Origin: Oenanthe sinensis
Lineage: Eukaryota > Streptophyta > Magnoliopsida > Apiales > Apiaceae
NCBI GenBank assembly: GCA_028671895.1
Contig: JAPMAC010000197.1
Coordinates: forward strand, 5,895,001 to 5,959,000
Length of the DNA stretch: 64,000 bases
Direction: 5' to 3'
Under the pieces are notes generated by a model. The model worked only from the letters and a program-made list of their open reading frames with translations. It had not been told where the DNA came from and searched no databases. Both the position numbers and the translations under genes were made by a program. Of the stretch, positions 58,752 to 64,000 are shown piece by piece (within the stretch, counting starts at the first letter, position 1; each line of letters begins with the position of its first letter).

Positions 58752-59520
58752 ATGATAAACACAAACAACTTCTCTATGCGATCAGTTCTTGAGAAGGACA
58801 AGTTGACGAGAATATATTTCCTTGACTGACATAGGAGTTTGAGGATCGTCCTCGGGCACCACGATATTAGTCAAATCCCTTCCCCTGCTCTTAAAGTTGA
58901 GAATGTAACATGTGCAAATCATAGTGCTTACTGGAAGCAAATTGATGTTGCGACTGATGTTTCATGTCTCATGCTCGCAAATATATGTGCTGAGCTTAAG
59001 AAACAATACAAGCATATAGATGCTTATGAAACGATTGAGCACAAGATATATTTGAAAGGGCACTATACACTTACAAGTAGGGAGAGTGAGACCCGGTTAC
59101 ACCACATGTTCTAAAGATTATAGGGTATAATGAATACCATTGATATTTTGGGTTTCCAGATTGGTCTGGAGATAGTTAGATTTGATCTTACAATCTTTGG
59201 ACAAATATTATTCTTATTTTGTTATGAACAATAAAGTGAATAAGATTGGTAAAACACCCATTAAGTTTCCAAGCATGTTGAGAACTGCTGAAAGTAATAT
59301 GATAAATGCATGAACTACTACTATATTGATGGTAAACATAGGGAATGCAAAAGGGAAAGGAAAATGGAAAGGCAAGGAGAAGATTTGATCTAGTTCCGTT
59401 GTCAAACCAAAGTCCAATCCCTTAAGCAGACTCTAAAGTCTGAATGAGGTGTTGATAAAGAAGACGATTGTCACTTCTGTGGAAAGTTGGGAGACTGGAA
59501 ATTAAACTGTCATGCTTAAT
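58752..59520 (+). pseudogene. Gag remnant of copia element 2
   Basis: The ATG at 58,752 opens MINTNNFSMRSVLEKDKL, a usual Gag start in this group, and stops after 25 codons. Later readings in other frames give DVSCLMLANI and KKQYKHIDAYETIEH, then a Lys/Gly-rich part near 59,350. A knuckle follows near 59,466-59,510 (CHFCGKLGDWKLNC), where the His of CX2CX4HX4C is Asp. There are several stops and frameshifts. It cannot make a working capsid protein. Confidence 0.8.
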
Positions 59521-59559
59521 TGGAAGATCAGAAGATGATGATCAATAAGGGTCAAGCTT

Positions 59560-60570
59560 AAGGTATCGGGTTGGAATTGGAGTAAAGATAGTTGCTCTGG
59601 TTCGAGGAACTCGTTACTTAATTTTTGGCCTATAAGGAAAATTTAGAACTTAATAATTGTTATAGCGTGCTTGCAATTGGCAGAGACATTATTTCAGTTT
59701 CTTGTTTGGACAAGAAAGGCTTTTTCATTTTATAACAATAGTTGTTTATTCTATTTTGATGATGAGCCTTATAATGTTGCACATCTAATTAACAATTTAT
59801 ATGTTCTAAAGTGACTCAAATCAAATATTACCTTTGGCACTGTTGTTGAGGCCGTATTAATAAGAAACGTATTTTCAGAATACATAAGGATGCATTCATG
59901 GAAAAGTTTGATTATGAATTATACAAAAGGATGCGCATCTTGGCTTATTTGGCAAAATGACTAAAGCTCCTTTTACCGGACATGGTGAAGGGATCATTGA
60001 ATGGGTATGACTTATACATAGTGATGTATGTGGTCATATGTGTACGATGACAACAGGTAGATTTTATTAACTTCATAAAATTTACTAATTATTTTAGTAG
60101 ATACAGATATATGTATCTTTTGAAGAACTAATCCGAATCATTTGAAAAGTTCAAAGACTATAAAGATGAAGTAGAAAATATCAAAGAAAGGTTTTTGATA
60201 GGAGGGATCACACCTTGTTGGACATGGTGCGATCAATGTTGAGTCAATAAATCTTCCAATTAGTTTCTGTGGTTGCACTCTGAAAACGGCTTCACATACA
60301 CTTAACATTGTTCCTACTAAAATGGTTCAAAAGAATCCTTATGAGATATGGACTGAGAAACGTCACAGCATGTCATTTATGAAAATTTGGGGATGTGAAG
60401 CGTTTGTAAAACGTCTAATCTATGACAAGCTAGGACCAAAATCAGACAAATGTAATTTTGTGGAATACCCAACTGAAACAAGGGGTTATTCTTTCTATAA
60501 TCCTTCCGAGAACAAAGTGTTTGTTGCTCGAACTGCTGAGAGACAGTGGGAGAATAATAGATCTCAATGA
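59560..60570 (+). pseudogene. Protease and integrase remnant of copia element 2, core deleted
   Basis: Fragments in order: a protease-downstream phrase (DIISVSCLDKKGF near 59,692), a zinc-region end, LIHSDVCGH near 60,014 with the first catalytic Asp, and FKDYKDEVENIKERF near 60,147. The sequence then jumps to RRDHTLLDMVRSMLSQ near 60,201. This skips about 90 codons that would hold the second Asp and the Glu of the DDE triad. The C-terminal part, 60,322-60,570, keeps PYEIWTEKRHSMSFMKIWG and continues open. The integrase cannot be active. Confidence 0.8.
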
Positions 60571-60689
60571 AGTTTGAGACCCACATGATAACGTTGAACC
60601 AGTGGAGGAACCTGAGTAGAATGTACAAGAAAAATAATACTGCTCAAGAAACACAAGTGTTCGTAGGTTTAGTAGGATTCGCCATGAGC

Positions 60690-62200
60690 CCGAGAGATAA
60701 TATGGATTTCTCTTGACTCAAGATGGTGATGTGATGCTTGTGGATGAAGATGAGCCTCTCACCTACCTAGATACTATAAACACTCTAGATTCTAAGAGAT
60801 GGCTGGATGCCATTAAATCTGAGATGGAATCCATGTATACTAATCAAGTATGGACTTTGGTTGATCCACCTGAAGGGGTAAAACCTATAGGGTGCAAGTG
60901 GGTTTTCAAGAAGAAGACCGACATGGATGCTAATATACAGACCTATAAGGCACGATTGGTGGCAAAAGGTTTCAAGAAAATTCATGGTATTGACTATGAT
61001 GAGACCTTTTCACCAGTTGTTATGGTCATGTCCATCAGGATTTTGCTTGCTATAGCTGCTTACTATGACTATGAAATCTGGCAAATGGATGTCAAAACCG
61101 CTTTCTTAAATGAGAGCCTTAAAGAAGATATGGATGTGTACATGACACACTCTAAGGGTTTTGTTGATCTAAAGGATGCTGAAAATGTATGTAAGTTGCG
61201 TCGATCCATTTATGGATTAAAGCAGGCTTCGAGGAGATGGAACATTTGTTTTCATGAAACAGTCAAAAAGAGTTTGACTTTATTCAGAATGAAGATGAAA
61301 CTTGTGTTTACAAGAAGTTTAGTGGGAGCCATGTGGCATTCCTAGTATTATATGTTGATGATATATTACTAATAGGGAATGACATTCCTTCTCTACAGAC
61401 TGTGAAGACTTGGTTGAGAAATAATTTCTCAATGAAAGTCTTAGGCGATGTGACATATATATTAGGGATCGAGATCTATAGAGATAGATCAAGGTGATTG
61501 ATCGGCCTAATTTAGAGTACATACATTGACAAAGTTTTGCATCGATTTCAAATGCAAAGAGACTAAAATGGATATGTCCCAATGTCTCATGGGATAGTGA
61601 TCTCAAAATAAAATTTGTCCTAAATTATTGGATGATAGGGACTGCATGAGTAAAATTCCATATGCGTCAGCAATTGGTTTTATAATGTATGCAATGATAT
61701 GTACTTGTCCTGATGTCTCGTATGCTTTAACCAGGATGAGTAGATACCGATCTAATCCAGGTGAAGGTCACTGGACGACAGTCAAGAATATTCTTAAGTA
61801 CTTAAAGAGGACTAAAGATTCATTCTTGTTATATGGAGGAGATGTGAAGCTAGTTGTAAGAGGTTTCAGTGATACTGGTTTCTAGACAGATAACGATAAT
61901 TTAATGTGTCTATCTGGCTTTGTGTTTTATTGCTGGAATGGTTCACAACAAAGACAATTGTTGATTTTACAATAGAACATGAGTATATTGATGCTTATGA
62001 AGCAGCCGAGGAGGCTGTTTGGGCATGTACTTAGGAGATATCACCTAATTAATAAGATTAATGATCAAGGAGATATACATATATGTAAAGTGCATATTAA
62101 TAATAATATTGCAGACCCACTGACTAAGGCTTTGTCGCAGCAGAAGCATGAAAGTCACACTAGTTTCATGAGTATTGGATACTTGGGTAATTGGCTCTAG
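60690..62200 (+). pseudogene. Reverse transcriptase and RNase H remnant of copia element 2
   Basis: An open stretch at 60,713-61,345 carries the RT start (DEPLTYLDTIN, SKRWLDAIKSEMESMY, ARLVAKGF, DVKTAFLNESL, SIYGLKQASRRWN). A frameshift near 61,260 follows. YVDD is at 61,351-61,362 in the next frame. RNase H follows at 61,628-61,885 (PYASAIGFIMYAM, YLKRTKDSF) and 61,979-62,200 (HICKVH, IADPLTKALSQQKHE), with a deletion between. The stop at 62,198 is 14 bases before the 3' LTR. The polymerase motif survives, but the frame does not. Confidence 0.85.
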
Positions 62201-62202
62201 TG

Positions 62203-62214
62203 CAAGTGGGAGAT
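62203..62214 (+). other. Polypurine tract of copia element 2
   Basis: CAAGTGGGAGAT lies directly before the 3' LTR, the usual form in this copia group. Confidence 0.85.
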
Positions 62215-63757
62215 TGTTAGTAATTGTGCTCTAGAGACAATACTTTTTATATTTTAAGGAAAATATTTATTATTAAGGATTATGTTTTATTGATTATTAT
62301 TTATTTATTATATTTTGTTTACTGCGTAATAAATTGAAAGCATAGTAAATGTCCTTGGAATTTTGATACGTATTCTATATCTTTAAGTATGTGACTTAAA
62401 AATGAGATTATATGAATAGTATCTTATTCCTAAAATTCCCTAGTCGAGTATTATTATTTAAGGACAATAATAATGCACAAAGACTAGTATGTTTCTTGAC
62501 AGATGACCACATCTCATTGGTCATAGGTATGGGGATACTAAAGTCAAGAACATAAGTGCATGTATCAATGCATGGTACTGGAATGACCCGCCGTGAGATT
62601 CTACATGTTAAGTAAGTGTCATAAGTAATTCTCACTATGATAATGGTGTAATGATCCTTAGACCTGAAATCATTATATTTCTATACGAGAATTAATATAC
62701 TTTGATTACATTAAAAGTTACCTTTGACCGGGTGATGATAAAAGTGGACATTGGGTATATTATGAATCGTATGAGAAATATGAATGATCTAGATGGGATT
62801 TAATCCTCCTAATTTTAGGAGTGATATTATTGGCCTCTTGTTTGAGTGAGACTATGAAATGCACGGCCGTGCTCAAATGTTGATTTGATTTTAATAGTCT
62901 ACTCATCGATCAAGAAAATAAAGATTAAATTATGAAGAGGATGACACGAGACATGCCTTGAGTTTAATCTATAATATCAAGATTAAAGGGATTATATTAC
63001 ATGGAACATTATTCACGAAAGGCTTAATCGAATCACCGATTTATTATTATTACTTGGGTAGCAATGATGTATTACTAGATGCCGCTCATTGTTTAAAATT
63101 TTAATTAGATATTAAAATTGTTGCCAACGTAATAATAACCTATAGGGTCACACACAAAGAACGCTTGAAGGAGAAATAATTTAAATTATGAATTTAAATT
63201 AAATAAGTAATTTATTTTATTTATGATATTAATTAAGTATGACTTAATTAATTATATAAATAGAATAAATGAATTACTTAAACTAATTCCAAAATTAATA
63301 ATTAATTAATTAAGTGAGACTTAATTAAATAATTTAGAATTTTGGATTAGTATTAATTATAATTGGATTATAATTAGAAAACTTATACCTCTCTCTATAT
63401 AATCTCTTTATGGGCTGATTTAATTAGATAGAGATTTTACAAAAACCCTAGCCGCTCTGAGAGAGGAGGAAGATAGAGAGAGAAGAAGTTTTCGGGTGCT
63501 AGTACACATCAATCCTTCATGAAAAGTGTTCGTGTGGATACCGTAGAGCGTAGATCGCGAGAGCGGGATACGTGGTGATTAAACAAGCTCTGGACCTCCA
63601 TTAATCTTCCATTAATGAACTGTTAAAGCTTCTAAAGGTATTTATTCTTTATCTCCGAATTAAATCTTTTATTTTCGCATGGATCCTGCGGAGGGTTTCG
63701 CTATTTTGATTTATTTTTCGCGTTTATTCCGCTGCGTTTGTGTCACGAAACCCTTCA
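62215..63757 (+). repeat. 3' LTR of copia element 2
   Basis: 1,543 bp, the same length as the 5' LTR, with a handful of substitutions, for example at 62,310, 62,477, 62,487, 63,095 and 63,317. Confidence 0.95.
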
Positions 63758-64000
63758 AATATTACATGTACAAAAATCACAACCAAAATCAAGAATGTTT
63801 TCAAGTGTATATAGCAAATAAAGTGCACTATCATTTAATTGTTTATGCTAGAATGAAAGATGAACAAATAAAGAAGTAAAATAAAGCAAAAACTCATAAC
63901 TAACTAACAGGTGCGTGCATGGAAATATATGAAAATATATAGCAAACCCATTTCAAATCCATTAACCCATTGCAAACCCATTGTTAATCCAATAACCCAT
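63758..64000. repeat. Block Y, copy 3, right of the copia insertion
   Basis: Begins with the AATAT duplicate and follows 31,764-32,010, including the 'cccattgcaaac' repeats. It runs off the window. The copy of the short ORF and promoter seen at 32.2-32.5 kb would lie just outside. Confidence 0.7.

Larger units (their letters stand above)
55025..63757 (+). mobile_element. Ty1/copia LTR retrotransposon with near-identical long LTRs and a decayed interior
   Basis: The element is 8.73 kb, with two 1,543-bp LTRs (TGTTAGTAATTG to AACCCTTCA) and AATAT at 55,020-55,024 and 63,758-63,762. By eye the LTRs differ at about eight to ten positions in 1,543. The interior has a primer site, a long leader with an internal duplication, a Gag remnant, a protease and integrase remnant with a large deletion, reverse transcriptase, and RNase H remnants. 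LTR length and domain wording suggest an Angela/BARE-like lineage, from memory. It interrupts block Y copy 3; the uninterrupted paralogue is at 31,764. Confidence 0.95.

Overview
This window is plant nuclear DNA, most likely from an angiosperm. It is very AT-rich and holds almost no intact host gene. Nearly everything recognisable is a transposable element, a remnant of one, or a repeat. The plant assignment rests on a Tat-type Ty3/gypsy element with a second RNase H domain and an antisense gene, two Ty1/copia elements with initiator-Met primer sites, a CACTA element carrying pieces of plant receptor-like kinases, and plant-style splice sites and TATA boxes. I cannot name the species.

Layout. 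1-4.3 kb: copies of a dispersed gene-fragment repeat (called family U here), a copia RNase H remnant and a (TA)n-flanked MITE. 4,285-16,014: a complete Ty3/gypsy Tat-lineage element with 496-bp LTRs and AATAT target-site duplication. Its gag-pol is broken by eight stops and a frameshift, and its 3' part holds an intron-containing antisense gene with its own promoter. 16.0-19.4 kb: more family U, with a 1.12-kb solo LTR. 19,409-25,437: a CACTA-type DNA transposon carrying intron-containing kinase fragments and two tandem arrays. 25.4-30.3 kb: family U again. 30.3-34.7 kb: a block with a lysine-rich ORF and a small coiled-coil fragment. 34,734-39,485: a Ty1/copia element with GAACC target-site duplication. 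39.5-45.4 kb: family U, including a palindrome with arms of about 1.5 kb. 45,363-46,927: a reverse-orientation solo LTR. 46.9-55.0 kb: two further family U blocks with solo LTRs, separated by a probable gypsy LTR. 55,025-63,757: a second copia element with 1,543-bp, almost identical LTRs, AATAT target-site duplication and a badly decayed interior. 63,758-64,000: the flank it interrupted.

How the parts relate. The backbone is a locally amplified multi-kilobase unit in both orientations. It carries three exon-like modules of an unrecognised gene, and the elements inserted into it one by one. Several insertions can be checked inside the window because another copy of the unit keeps the empty site: position 398 for the solo LTR, 31,764 for the large copia element, the right arms of U for the MITE, and uninterrupted intron-1 copies for the CACTA element. 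No tRNA, rRNA or CRISPR array was recognised. No confidently functional host protein-coding gene was found; the best candidates for expressed host-like ORFs are the lysine-rich ORF at 31.1-31.5 kb and the short ORF at 32.2-32.4 kb.
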